Source of the DNA: Arcobacter sp.
GTDB lineage: Bacteria; Campylobacterota; Campylobacteria; Campylobacterales; Arcobacteraceae
Length of the DNA: 64,000 bases
Reading direction: 5' to 3'
Assembly: GCA_020048055.1 (NCBI GenBank)
Contig: JAIFNA010000009.1
Location: forward strand, 124,001-188,000
Shown here: in pieces, positions 26,435-35,111 of the stretch
Position numbering within the stretch: position 1 is the first letter of the stretch
Layout: each line of letters opens with the position of its first letter
The notes under the pieces: generated by a model
Told to the model about the DNA's origin: nothing
The model's database searches: none
What the model saw: the letters and a program-made list of their open reading frames with translations, nothing else
Made by a program: the position numbers and the translations under genes

Positions 26435-27193
26435 TTGCAAAACAACACAACATTTGCCACTTCATTTTCCAAAAATCTAACACAAGTGAGTGAATACATC
26501 TACTCACCAAAAGAGTGGCTAGATACAATTGTTCCAGAATCACTTAAACTTTACACAAACCCATATTATGAATATCCATTTTTATATCAAAAAACGATTT
26601 TTAACTTCGATTATCTAAAAGACTATGTCCATAATCATTTCAATTCAATTGAAAAAATAGGTGTAGTTAAAGGTGAAAATGGTGTATTTCTACCCAAAAT
26701 AGATACAAAAATCAGAAATACTTTTAATATTATCTCGCAAGATGATTTTATAGAGGAGTATGGGAAATTTTTTGAAACAAAAAGGGGTGAGATTGAAAGA
26801 TTTTTCAATATCTCATTGATGCAAAGTACTTCACCTCAGATATTGATTTATAAAGAGGGTTGTTACTACAAAAGACATAGTGATAATTGTAGTGAGGTTT
26901 ATAAAGATGGTGAGCTTGTATCTTTTAAGCCAGTGGCGCCATCTAGGATAATAACAACGGTACTTTTTATAACATCACACAAAACTAATCCAAGCGGTGA
27001 ATTTGAGTTTAGTGGTGGGGAGTTGGAGTTTGATTTTTTAGAAGATGTGGAGCAAAATGTTGTCTCTTTGAAACCACAAGATGGGGATTTTGTATCGTTT
27101 TTTAGTAATCCATATTTTTCACATAGTGTAAAAGAGGTAACCTCTGGCACTAGGATATCGATAGTTCAGTGGCACAACGCGATTGTCCACTAG
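26435..27193 (+). CDS. 2-oxoglutarate/Fe(II)-dependent oxygenase
   Basis: A 252-residue protein whose C-terminal half is a prolyl-4-hydroxylase-like double-stranded beta-helix. The iron triad is H148-x-D150 (YYKRHSDN) and H230 (YFSHSV); R240 is placed to bind the 2-oxoglutarate carboxylate. The N-terminal 110 residues are unassigned. The substrate is unknown; relatives hydroxylate protein proline or small molecules. The start must be TTG at 26435, because the frame closes at 26411 with no ATG or GTG between; AAAAGG stands before it. It ends five bases from the convergent trmL. Confidence 0.85.
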   Translation: MQNNTTFATSFSKNLTQVSEYIYSPKEWLDTIVPESLKLYTNPYYEYPFLYQKTIFNFDYLKDYVHNHFNSIEKIGVVKGENGVFLPKIDTKIRNTFNIISQDDFIEEYGKFFETKRGEIERFFNISLMQSTSPQILIYKEGCYYKRHSDNCSEVYKDGELVSFKPVAPSRIITTVLFITSHKTNPSGEFEFSGGELEFDFLEDVEQNVVSLKPQDGDFVSFFSNPYFSHSVKEVTSGTRISIVQWHNAIVH

Positions 27194-27197
27194 GTAT

Positions 27198-27674
27198 TTA
27201 TGGATTGTTTGCTTTAAAAACTTTGAAATTTTGTCGTATCGCGTCATAGATTATAACTGACACACTATTTGCAATATTTAAACTTCTAGCGTCACTTACC
27301 ATCGGGATATTTATGCAAGTTTCAATACTTTTAGATAGTAAATCCTCAGGCAACCCTGCATCTTCTCTACCAAAATAAAAATAATCATTTGGTAGATATT
27401 GCACATCAAAATAAGCTTGAGTAGTTTTTGTAGTCGCCATAAAATGTCTATCATCAAAAGGATTCTTAGCCCAAAAATCTTCAATATTTTCATACTCAAA
27501 AACTTTCAAAAACTGCCAATAATCAAGTCCAGCTCGTCGTACTTCTTTTTCTGTAATATCCCCAAAACCATAAGGTTTGATAAGATGAAGTGTTGAGCCT
27601 GTTGCGTACGCAAGTCGCCCTATTGTTCCTACGTTTCCTGGCATTCTTGGTTCTAATAAAACTATATTAAACAT
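27198..27674 (-). CDS. trmL: tRNA (cytidine(34)-2'-O)-methyltransferase
   Basis: A 158-residue SPOUT methyltransferase with the TrmL motifs EPRMPGNVGTIGRLA, RRAGLDYW, YFGREDAGLP and, at the trefoil knot, IPMVSDARSLNIANSVSVIIYDA. It 2'-O-methylates the wobble nucleotide of leucine tRNAs. It follows purU by eight bases and is the last gene of that operon. Confidence 0.93.
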   Translation of the reverse strand: MFNIVLLEPRMPGNVGTIGRLAYATGSTLHLIKPYGFGDITEKEVRRAGLDYWQFLKVFEYENIEDFWAKNPFDDRHFMATTKTTQAYFDVQYLPNDYFYFGREDAGLPEDLLSKSIETCINIPMVSDARSLNIANSVSVIIYDAIRQNFKVFKANNP

Positions 27675-27682
27675 AACATCTC

Positions 27683-28516
27683 CTATAAAATAACTGTCTT
27701 ATTTCCATAAACAAAAACTTTATCTTCTAAAAGAAGACCAAGAGCGTTTGAAAGTACAACTTTCTCTACATTTCTTCCAGCATCCCTCATATTTTCCCAT
27801 GAGTAAGTATGGTCAACCCTTACTATATCTTGAGAAACAATCGGTCCCTCATCAAGGTCGCTTGTAACATAATGTGCAGTTGCTCCTATGATTTTTACAC
27901 CTCTTTGCCATGCTTGTTTGTAAGGGTTTGCACCTATAAAAGCAGGTAAAAAACTATGGTGGATATTTAAAATTTTGTTTCCAAAATGATTTACAAAAGA
28001 TGGATTTAGTATCCTCATATATTTTGCTAAAACAATAATCTCTGGCTCAAATTTATCTATCGCTTCGATTACCATTTTTTCATGCACTTCCCTATCAAGC
28101 CCATCGTGCGATACACAAATAAAAGGTATATCAAACTTCTCAACCAGGTTTTGTAATGTATCGTGGTTTGCGATAACAGCTTTAATATTTGCATTTAGTT
28201 CGCCACTTACATATCTAATCAAAATATCACCTAAACAATGTGCTTCTTTTGTTGCTAAAATCACTATATCTTTTTTTGTATTTTTTGATAGTTTTATAGT
28301 TGCATCGTTTGGGAGCACACTTTTTACATCATTTAGGAGTTTTGCTTTATCAAAATCACCGCTAATTACAGTTCTCATAAAAAACTTATTTACATCTTTA
28401 TCTACATATTCTGCATTATTTTCTATATTTAAATTGTGGTTGAAAAGTATTTTTGAGATGTTGTAAACCAAACCCTTTTCGTCAGTTGTATCTATTAAAA
28501 GTCTATATTCGCTCAA
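27683..28516 (-). CDS. purU: formyltetrahydrofolate deformylase
   Basis: A 277-residue protein with an N-terminal ACT domain (about 3-80) and a formyltransferase-fold domain. Catalytic residues are seen in NIHHSFLPAFIGANPYKQAW and GATAHYVTSDLDEGPI. It hydrolyses 10-formyl-tetrahydrofolate to formate and tetrahydrofolate, providing formate for purine synthesis and balancing one-carbon pools. It lies 23 bases after the 170-residue gene. Confidence 0.94.
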   Translation of the reverse strand: MSEYRLLIDTTDEKGLVYNISKILFNHNLNIENNAEYVDKDVNKFFMRTVISGDFDKAKLLNDVKSVLPNDATIKLSKNTKKDIVILATKEAHCLGDILIRYVSGELNANIKAVIANHDTLQNLVEKFDIPFICVSHDGLDREVHEKMVIEAIDKFEPEIIVLAKYMRILNPSFVNHFGNKILNIHHSFLPAFIGANPYKQAWQRGVKIIGATAHYVTSDLDEGPIVSQDIVRVDHTYSWENMRDAGRNVEKVVLSNALGLLLEDKVFVYGNKTVIL

Positions 28517-28539
28517 ATTTTATCCTTAAATCTTTTTTC

Positions 28540-29052
28540 TTAAATTTTTTCTAAATTTAACTCATTTATCACATCTTCTGCTATTTGTAGCATCGATATA
28601 TTCAATCTTTTGTACTCTGTATCTTTTATGCCAAGCAACAACATATCGTAAATTTCTGTGTAAGGATAGATACTAAAAAAGATAAATTCTTTTGAATTGT
28701 ATTCATATCCCAACTCTTTAAACCAGAGCAAAAGCATAGAAAATAAAAGCATAGATGGATTAAACCTAGCGTTGTTTTGTAGATGTTTTGAGACCGATTT
28801 GTTTATTTGATTGTAAAATTTAACAATCAGTCTTATCCGTGAAACTCTCATATTTCGTATGTAATATTCGTTTGGTTGGAGAATTGCACTTATCCCTTTT
28901 TCTATATCCTTAACATTTTTTTCTATAAATTTTGCCAAGTTTTCATCGTCTTTAAATATTGTTTCTGTTTCGTTTTGGTTGTAAGTTGTAATGAGGTCTC
29001 TACAAAAAAGTAGTAACGCCTCTGTTTTTAAAGAGATAACATTTACAACCAC
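28540..29052 (-). CDS. conserved hypothetical protein, 170 aa
   Basis: Not recognised. The product is mainly alpha-helical and soluble, with tyrosine-rich stretches (NEYYIRNMRVSRIRLIVKFY) and no catalytic motif or signal peptide. The start is GTG at 29052 with TAGGAA before it. It lies between the ATT-start gene (eight-base gap) and purU, all apparently one operon. Confidence 0.7.
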   Translation of the reverse strand: MVVNVISLKTEALLLFCRDLITTYNQNETETIFKDDENLAKFIEKNVKDIEKGISAILQPNEYYIRNMRVSRIRLIVKFYNQINKSVSKHLQNNARFNPSMLLFSMLLLWFKELGYEYNSKEFIFFSIYPYTEIYDMLLLGIKDTEYKRLNISMLQIAEDVINELNLEKI

Positions 29053-29060
29053 GCCATTTC

Positions 29061-29378
29061 CTAATAAAATAAGCTAATCATGAAAGAGACAAACTCTTTT
29101 GATACATTTTTGTCACTTATCTCTTGGCTTTCTTGAGTTGATTTATGGATTAAGATTGACATATTTTCCACTAAATATATCGCTTTCTCTTCTGGGAGCA
29201 TATTTAGTTTACTTACCATCCGTTGTTTGATGATAAAAGGCTCAAGATTTTCTTTTATAGCTATTCCATAAGACATATCATCAAGTGTTGTTCTGATGTC
29301 AACTGGAAGTGAATTGTAAATTGAATTTTTATCTCTTTCAAGTGCTATTTGTTGTTGTAAAAAGTGATTGTGTAAAAT
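29061..29378 (-). CDS. conserved hypothetical protein, 105 aa, apparent ATT start
   Basis: Not recognised. The first ATG in this frame is at 29276, but upstream sequence stays open to 29424 and reads like coding sequence (LERDKNSIYNSLPVDIRTTL). AAAGGA is at 29390-29385, followed after six bases by ATT at 29378; no ATG, GTG or TTG lies between the site and 29276. ATT is therefore the likely start, as known for infC. A TATAAT -10 at 29421-29416 gives a leader of about 30 bases. The protein is helical, with no known motif. An internal start at 29276 cannot be excluded. Confidence 0.65.
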   Translation of the reverse strand: MLHNHFLQQQIALERDKNSIYNSLPVDIRTTLDDMSYGIAIKENLEPFIIKQRMVSKLNMLPEEKAIYLVENMSILIHKSTQESQEISDKNVSKEFVSFMISLFY

Positions 29379-29415
29379 AATATTTCCTTTTTGAAAATGT
29401 ATTAAATGAATTTGG

Positions 29416-29421
29416 ATTATA
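29416..29421 (-). promoter_or_regulatory. -10 box of the operon ending with trmL
   Basis: On the minus strand TATAAT occupies 29421-29416 in the context TAAGCTATAATCC. It precedes the Shine-Dalgarno-like AAAGGA at 29390-29385 by 25 bases. The 190 bases further upstream, to the end of recO, hold no gene that I can see. Confidence 0.5.
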
Positions 29422-29613
29422 GCTTATCAATGATAAATTATAAACTATTTTGGATTTTCAAGATTGTTGTGGTTTTGTCTAGAGATTTTTATTTACAACT
29501 TTTAATTTTTTAAATTATTATTTGAATCCTAATTAAATCATAAAGCCAATATTTTTTTCCAGATTTCAGTAAAAAATAAAGTGACAATGAAGATTGATGA
29601 GACAATAATTAAA

Positions 29614-30231
29614 TCATAACCCTTGAAGGATGATATTCCAAAGATAGTCAACTTCCTCCTCATCAAACTCAATCAACGATTTGTTATGAAAAAAATCTTC
29701 TATTTTTTGAAGTTCAAAATTTTTTCCATAGTTACAAGCTGAATGTGTAGCTAGAAAACCACGCACAAGTGAAATATTTTCATCTATTGGTTCATCACAA
29801 AGAAGGCATACAAAATCATCATGAAGTCGCCCTTCAAACTCACAAAGCTTCACATAGTTTTCCAAGATTGCCCTTTTTGGATTTTGTTTTGTAAGTTTTA
29901 CAACTAAATCATCAAGTAAATGAAAATAAAAAATATCAAGTTCTTCTGTATCTTTTAGATGGTGATAAAATAATTTGATATACATCTGCCAAAAATATAG
30001 TTTTTTTGAATCCAAAAGCCATGGGAAATTTAGTTGAATTACATCTTTTAATCTTGGAATTGTACTTTTAATATTTATTTCAAGTTCAAAATCGATTTTG
30101 TATCCGATGTTGATATTTGAGTGTCTTGCGCCATAAAACCTATAAGCTGTATAGGTAAAATTTTCACTTAATATGGTAACAATCAAGTCCTCATCGCGAA
30201 CCTTGACTAGATTTAAAACATAACCTTGCAT
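29614..30231 (-). CDS. recO: DNA repair protein RecO
   Basis: A 205-residue RecO of the short Campylobacterota type. It has an N-terminal OB-fold (MQGYVLNLVKVRDEDLIVTIL, YRFYGARHSNINIGYKIDFE), a helical middle and a probable zinc site near 140-170 (CEFEG, CLLCDEP, THSACNYG). RecO works with RecR to load RecA on SSB-coated single-stranded DNA. Its ATG follows the stop of the MurF-N-like gene directly, with no own ribosome site, so translation is probably coupled. Confidence 0.85.
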   Translation of the reverse strand: MQGYVLNLVKVRDEDLIVTILSENFTYTAYRFYGARHSNINIGYKIDFELEINIKSTIPRLKDVIQLNFPWLLDSKKLYFWQMYIKLFYHHLKDTEELDIFYFHLLDDLVVKLTKQNPKRAILENYVKLCEFEGRLHDDFVCLLCDEPIDENISLVRGFLATHSACNYGKNFELQKIEDFFHNKSLIEFDEEEVDYLWNIILQGL

Positions 30232-31194
30232 TTAAAAAAGTGTTTGCTCTTTGATTTCATTTTTCTTTAAAATCTCTGTAATTTTTTCATTTGTTTGATT
30301 TACAAAATACAAACAATTTGTTTTGTTGTTTGAGATAATCTCAAAAATTTGTGTTTCATCTAAATTTGAAGCATAAATTTTCATGGATTTTCCATATTTA
30401 AAAATTGTTTTGATAAATTCAAATTCAATCTCACCAATATCTTTATTTTGTGAACTTAAAATAAATCTATTTGATTTCCCATATTCAACTATTTGATTTT
30501 GTTTCGATAAAAAAATTGGTTGGATAAATTTGAGATGTTTAAGTTTTTGCCCATCTATTTCACTAATTTCAAAAACCTCTTTGATGCAAAGTAGATGATT
30601 GAGATAAATATATGGAACTCGTAATTTATAAAAATATTCACCGTTGTATAAAAATGATGTTTCAAAAATAGAATGGATAATAAGATTTCCAAAGTTCATA
30701 TTTAAAATCTCTAAATCTTTTGTTTTTGGATATATATTTTTTATAAAACTTGTGTTCTGCGATATTAAAATATCATTATCCTCGACATCTTGAAGTAATT
30801 CTAGGCTTAATATGGGCTCATCTAAAAAGTAGATATTTTTATTTGATTTAACCAAAACTTCTAAAAATTCATAAGCTATAAAATCAACCGCAAAACTTTT
30901 AATCTCAAGATTTGATAGTTTAAATCTTAGAAGTTTTGTAATAGCTTTACTTATATCATCGACTTTGATTAGTGCAATTTCACTATCAAGTTCTGCAATA
31001 TCAACTACGAAATCAAAAATAATCCCAAAAGCACCCCTTTTTATCGCCTCTTTTATCTCTAAAATATTTGATGAAATAAATAAATCTCCATCGCTAACTT
31101 TTTTTAGAGTTGTGTGAGTTTGAGTAATAAATGAGATAGATGGAGAATTTAGAAGTTTTCCACCTGTGATATCTACTATTGAGCTTATTTTCAA
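30232..31194 (-). CDS. MurF N-terminal-like domain protein of unknown function
   Basis: A 320-residue protein. The first 100 residues resemble the substrate-binding domain of Mur ligases, especially MurF: ISSIVDITGGKLL, then VSDGDLFISSN and EAIKRGAFGIIF. No ATP-binding GTNGKT/GSxGKT loop follows, so it cannot be a complete ligase. The remainder has no motif I recognise. It lies between metG (11 bases) and recO (abutting). It may bind a UDP-muramyl peptide or merely share the fold. Confidence 0.65.
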   Translation of the reverse strand: MKISSIVDITGGKLLNSPSISFITQTHTTLKKVSDGDLFISSNILEIKEAIKRGAFGIIFDFVVDIAELDSEIALIKVDDISKAITKLLRFKLSNLEIKSFAVDFIAYEFLEVLVKSNKNIYFLDEPILSLELLQDVEDNDILISQNTSFIKNIYPKTKDLEILNMNFGNLIIHSIFETSFLYNGEYFYKLRVPYIYLNHLLCIKEVFEISEIDGQKLKHLKFIQPIFLSKQNQIVEYGKSNRFILSSQNKDIGEIEFEFIKTIFKYGKSMKIYASNLDETQIFEIISNNKTNCLYFVNQTNEKITEILKKNEIKEQTLF

Positions 31195-31205
31195 ATTAGT
31201 TACCT

Positions 31206-33179
31206 TTAGCTTACTTTTGTGCCTGATTTTTTAGGTGCTTCTGGTCTTAAAAGATGGAGTCCATTTTCATCTTTTGCAGCAAGTAACATCCCCTCGCTTA
31301 CCATTCCCATAAGTTTGGCTGGTTTAAGATTTGCAACAACACAAGCTTGTGTTCCAATTAAAGATTCTGCACTGTAATACTCTTTTATCCCAGCTAAAAT
31401 TTGTCTTGTTCTCTCCTCTCCAAGGTCAACTTGAAGTTTTAGAAGTTTGCTTGATTTTGGAACCTCTTCTGCTGAAACAATAGTTCCAATTTTAAGAGTC
31501 GTGCCAAAAAATTGATCAATCGTAATAAGATTTGCTTCGTCTTCAAGTGCTTCAATTTTTATTGTTCGTTCATTTTGGCAAACAAGTACCTCTTTTACGA
31601 CCTCTGTTGTTGTAGGATTTGATGATGCTACTGCGATTAATTCCTCTTCGATTCGTGGAAAAAGTGCATCTATTTTTGTGATAACTGTATCATCCATAAG
31701 CTCGTTATTTTTTATTAGTTTGTTATAAGCTCCAGTGTCTATATTTATCCCTAAAGATTTTTCAACCTCACCTATTTTTAAAGGCATAACAGATTTTAAA
31801 AGAACAGCAACTTTTGCCATAATATTTGTAATAAGTGCGACTAAAGCCATAGCTTCTTCGATTTTTCCATCTTTTACCATATTCCAAGGTTCATAATCCC
31901 CGATAGCTTTGTTTCCAATTGTTAAAACTTTCCAAATCTCTTCAAGAAATCTGTTTATTTGAAGATGATATAAAAACTCTTCACTATTTGCCAAAAGTGT
32001 TTGAACTTCATCAAGCTCTTTTTGATGGAATTTCGCTACATCTTTGCTTGTGAGTTTATAATCAAAATATTTTCCACTCATTCCAATAATACGGTTAAGT
32101 AAGTTTCCAAGGTCATTTCCAAGGTCTGAATTTATCCTATCCATCAATGCTCTTTGTGAAAAATCTCCATCTTGTCCAAATGGAACTTCTCTAAGTAAAA
32201 AATATCTAAATGCATCAAGTCCGTAAGCTTCGCATATCTCTCTTGGGTCAACAACATTTCCTTTTGATTTACTCATCTTTTCACCATCTCTCGTCCACCA
32301 ACCGTGAGCAGCTATATGTTTTGGAAGTGGAAGTTCGAGTGACATCAAAAATGCTGGCCAAAAAATTGCGTGAAATCTTAAAATATCTTTCCCGACTAAT
32401 TGGATATTAGCTGGCCAAAATTCCATATTTGCTTCATCATTTCCATATCCAAGTGCTGTGATATAGTTTAAAAGGGCATCAAGCCAAACATACATTACAT
32501 GCTTGTCATCATTCATAGAAGCTGGAAGTTTTAGACCCCAATCAAATGAAGTTCTACTAATTGAGAGGTCATTTAATCCACCACTGACAAAGTTTACTAT
32601 CTCTTTTGCTTTTGCTTTAGGGAGGATAAAGTCTGGATTGTTTTCATAAAGTTTTAAAAGCTTATCTTCATATTTTGAAAGTGCAAAAAAGTAGCTCTCC
32701 TCTTTTACTATTGTTGTTGGTCGTCCACAATCTGGGCAACCTCCATTATCAAGAAGTTGAGCGTCTGTAAAAAATGTTTCGCAACTTACACAATAATTTC
32801 CCTCATAATTTCCTTTATAGATATCCCCTTTGTCAAACATTGTTTGAAATGCTTTTTGTACACCAGTTTTGTGTTCCTCATCTGTTGTTCTTATGAATTT
32901 ATCATAAGTGATACCAAAATCATCCCATAAAGTTCTAAATTTACCACTAACTTCATCGGCATACTCTTTTGGTGATTTCCCCCTTGCTGCTGCACTTGTT
33001 TCGATTTTTTGTCCGTGTTCATCTGTTCCTGTTAAAAAAAAAGTTTTATTTCCTGTAAGTCTTGCGTATCTTGCTAATGTGTCAGCAATGATGGTTGTAT
33101 AGGCATGCCCGATGTGTGCTACATCATTTACATAATATATTGGAGTTGTTATATAGATTGATTTTTCCTTGTTTGACAT
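31206..33179 (-). CDS. metG: methionyl-tRNA synthetase
   Basis: A 657-residue class I synthetase. HIGH is at 22-25, a zinc knuckle of two CxxC pairs is present (YCVSCET and GCPDCGR), and the KMSKS loop starts at K301. The anticodon-binding helical domain follows, then a C-terminal EMAP/Trbp111-like tRNA-binding domain (about 555-657, KIGTIVSAEEVPKSSKLLKL). It charges tRNA-Met for both initiation and elongation. AAGGGAAGAAA precedes ATG. In some Campylobacterota metG lies next to fbp; here the two are far apart. Confidence 0.96.
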   Translation of the reverse strand: MSNKEKSIYITTPIYYVNDVAHIGHAYTTIIADTLARYARLTGNKTFFLTGTDEHGQKIETSAAARGKSPKEYADEVSGKFRTLWDDFGITYDKFIRTTDEEHKTGVQKAFQTMFDKGDIYKGNYEGNYCVSCETFFTDAQLLDNGGCPDCGRPTTIVKEESYFFALSKYEDKLLKLYENNPDFILPKAKAKEIVNFVSGGLNDLSISRTSFDWGLKLPASMNDDKHVMYVWLDALLNYITALGYGNDEANMEFWPANIQLVGKDILRFHAIFWPAFLMSLELPLPKHIAAHGWWTRDGEKMSKSKGNVVDPREICEAYGLDAFRYFLLREVPFGQDGDFSQRALMDRINSDLGNDLGNLLNRIIGMSGKYFDYKLTSKDVAKFHQKELDEVQTLLANSEEFLYHLQINRFLEEIWKVLTIGNKAIGDYEPWNMVKDGKIEEAMALVALITNIMAKVAVLLKSVMPLKIGEVEKSLGINIDTGAYNKLIKNNELMDDTVITKIDALFPRIEEELIAVASSNPTTTEVVKEVLVCQNERTIKIEALEDEANLITIDQFFGTTLKIGTIVSAEEVPKSSKLLKLQVDLGEERTRQILAGIKEYYSAESLIGTQACVVANLKPAKLMGMVSEGMLLAAKDENGLHLLRPEAPKKSGTKVS

Positions 33180-33312
33180 TTTCTTCCCTTGTTTAAATAT
33201 TGCGGGAGAATATCAAAAAGTTGGTTTATAAGTGATAAAACACTACACATAAGGATAAAATAGCTAAAATCACCCCTTTAAATAAAATATGATTAAATTT
33301 ATGGAGTTTTAT

Positions 33313-34602
33313 ATGGTTAAAAAGTTTGCTTTGGTTATCTCGTTTTTGTTGATAGATATGTTTGGGGCGAGTTTACATTACTCTTTGCATAAAAAAAATA
33401 CAAACGAAGGTTCAACACTTTTGGTTATCGGCGGAATTCATGGTAATGAACCTGGTGGATATTTTGCTCCATCTGTTTTATTAAATCACTATAAAATTAA
33501 CTCAGGAAATCTTTGGATTGTCCCAAACCTAAATTTTGACAGCATTATCAAAAATGAACGGGGAATTTATGGCGATATGAACCGAAAATTTGCCAAAGTT
33601 GAATCTAAAGATCAAGATTTTAAAATAGTAAATGAGATAAAAGGATTGATGCTTGATAAAGATGTTGATTTGATTTTAAATCTTCATGATGGTTATGGAT
33701 TTTATAGAGAGAAAAAAATTGATGGCCTTTATAATCCAAAAGCTTGGGGACAGGCATATATTATTGATCAAGACGCAATTAAAGATGCAAAATATGGTGA
33801 TTTGGCTGGTATTGCAAAAAGGGTTAGTAAATTAGCTAGTATAGATTTGGCTGAAGATGTTCATGAGTTCAATATCAAAAACACAGAAACAAAAGATAAA
33901 GATGTTTCAATGCAACAAACTTTGACATATTTTGCTATTCAAAATAATAAACCTGCATTTGCTGTTGAAACTAGTAAAAACATCAAAGATTTAGATTTAA
34001 AAGTGATGTATCAATTGAGATCAATTGAGGAATTTATGGATATTGTTGGAATTAAATTTCAAAGAGATTTTGACCTAAACAGAGAAAATATCAAAAAAAT
34101 TCTTTCAGATTATGGGGTTTTAGAGATCCCAAAAGGTCATATTGCTTTGACTTTAAATGATTTAAAACCTATTGTTACGAATTTTCCAATGGAGAGTAAA
34201 CTTGAATATGAGAGTAAAAATCCACTTATTGCTGTTGTTAAAGATGGTGCGATGTATAAAGTTATGAATGGAAATATTTTAGTCACAAAGCTGGCTCCCG
34301 CAATTTATGAGTTTGATCAAACGCTTGAATATGTTGATTTTATAATTGATGGTGATAAAAAGACAAAAAAATTAGGAAGTATAATTGATATAAAAAATGA
34401 TTTTGAAGTTGTAAATAAAGATGGTTATCGTGTAAATATAATAGGTTATAGTTCATCGAATAATATAGAATCAGGTATAAAAGTAACTCAAAATGAATTG
34501 GTTAAAAAATTTGCAATAGACAATAAAAATAATATTTTTAGAGTTGAATTTTATAAAGACAAAAAGTTTTGTGGAATGGTTTTGGCTAGATTTGTTAAGT
34601 AA
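33313..34602 (+). CDS. Csd4/Pgp1-like D,L-carboxypeptidase (M14 family)
   Basis: A 429-residue exported protein; ATG at 33313 is preferred to 33289 because TGGAG precedes it and a signal peptide (1-20) starts there. The M14-type zinc motif is H43-x2-E46 (GGIHGNEPGG) with H125 in LNLHDGYGF; NR at 90-91 would bind substrate carboxylate, and a glutamate in AFAVETSKN is a candidate catalytic base. Helicobacter Csd4 and Campylobacter Pgp1 trim peptidoglycan tripeptides to dipeptides and set helical cell shape. As I recall, Csd4 has Gln at the first zinc-ligand position, whereas this protein has the classical His. Two beta-rich domains follow the catalytic one. Confidence 0.82.
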   Translation: MVKKFALVISFLLIDMFGASLHYSLHKKNTNEGSTLLVIGGIHGNEPGGYFAPSVLLNHYKINSGNLWIVPNLNFDSIIKNERGIYGDMNRKFAKVESKDQDFKIVNEIKGLMLDKDVDLILNLHDGYGFYREKKIDGLYNPKAWGQAYIIDQDAIKDAKYGDLAGIAKRVSKLASIDLAEDVHEFNIKNTETKDKDVSMQQTLTYFAIQNNKPAFAVETSKNIKDLDLKVMYQLRSIEEFMDIVGIKFQRDFDLNRENIKKILSDYGVLEIPKGHIALTLNDLKPIVTNFPMESKLEYESKNPLIAVVKDGAMYKVMNGNILVTKLAPAIYEFDQTLEYVDFIIDGDKKTKKLGSIIDIKNDFEVVNKDGYRVNIIGYSSSNNIESGIKVTQNELVKKFAIDNKNNIFRVEFYKDKKFCGMVLARFVK

Positions 34603-34645
34603 CAATTTTGTATCTTTAAGTTTTATATCTTAATTATGATTTTGT

Positions 34646-34651
34646 TAAAAT
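34646..34651 (+). promoter_or_regulatory. -10 box of the pseudopilin cluster
   Basis: TAAAAT at 34646-34651, preceded by TTTTGT, lies 26 bases before the pseudopilin ATG, which has GGAGAAG as its ribosome site. Confidence 0.45.
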
Positions 34652-34676
34652 CGCACAAAATAAAAATGGAGAAGAT

Positions 34677-35111
34677 ATGAATAAATATATTGATTTAAAA
34701 ATGGCAGAAAATAGTAAAAATCTTAAAAGTTTACAAAAGGGTTTTACTCTTATTGAACTTATGGTTGTAATCATAATTTTGGGACTCTTAGCTACTTTTG
34801 TGTTACCAAGCTTAACTGGTAAAAGTGATGAAGCAAAAGTAAAAATCACTTGTATACAAATGAAAAATATCTCTCAAGCCATAAAAATGTATAAAGTTGA
34901 TAATTCAGCTTATCCTAGCACATCTGAGGGGTTAGGAAGTTTGGTTGAAAAGAAATACTTTGAAGATGGAAAATTGCCAAAAGATAGCTGGAGCAATCCA
35001 TTTGTTTACACTTCAAATGGGGATAGTTTTGAAATAGTTTCTTTTGGGGAAGATAAAACTGAAGGTGGAGATGATGATATTTATTACTCAAAATGTGAGG
35101 ATAAAAAATAA
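34677..35111 (+). CDS. type II secretion GspG-like major pseudopilin
   Basis: A 144-residue prepilin. The leader ends at G22 with cleavage before F23 (KG-FTLIELMVVIIILG) and the conserved E27 at mature position 5. The C-terminal domain carries the GspG pattern: SAYPSTSEGLGSLV, LPKDSWSNPFVYTS and a calcium-site-like GEDKTEGGDDDI. It should be processed by a prepilin peptidase and assemble a periplasmic pseudopilus. A minor pseudopilin and a GspF-like platform protein follow, but no GspE ATPase or secretin gene is in the window. Confidence 0.88.
   Translation: MNKYIDLKMAENSKNLKSLQKGFTLIELMVVIIILGLLATFVLPSLTGKSDEAKVKITCIQMKNISQAIKMYKVDNSAYPSTSEGLGSLVEKKYFEDGKLPKDSWSNPFVYTSNGDSFEIVSFGEDKTEGGDDDIYYSKCEDKK

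Noticed and set aside
29427-29613. Intergenic region between recO and the ATT-start gene considered for an RNA gene
   Set aside because: AT-rich with no stable hairpin or promoter-terminator pair visible.
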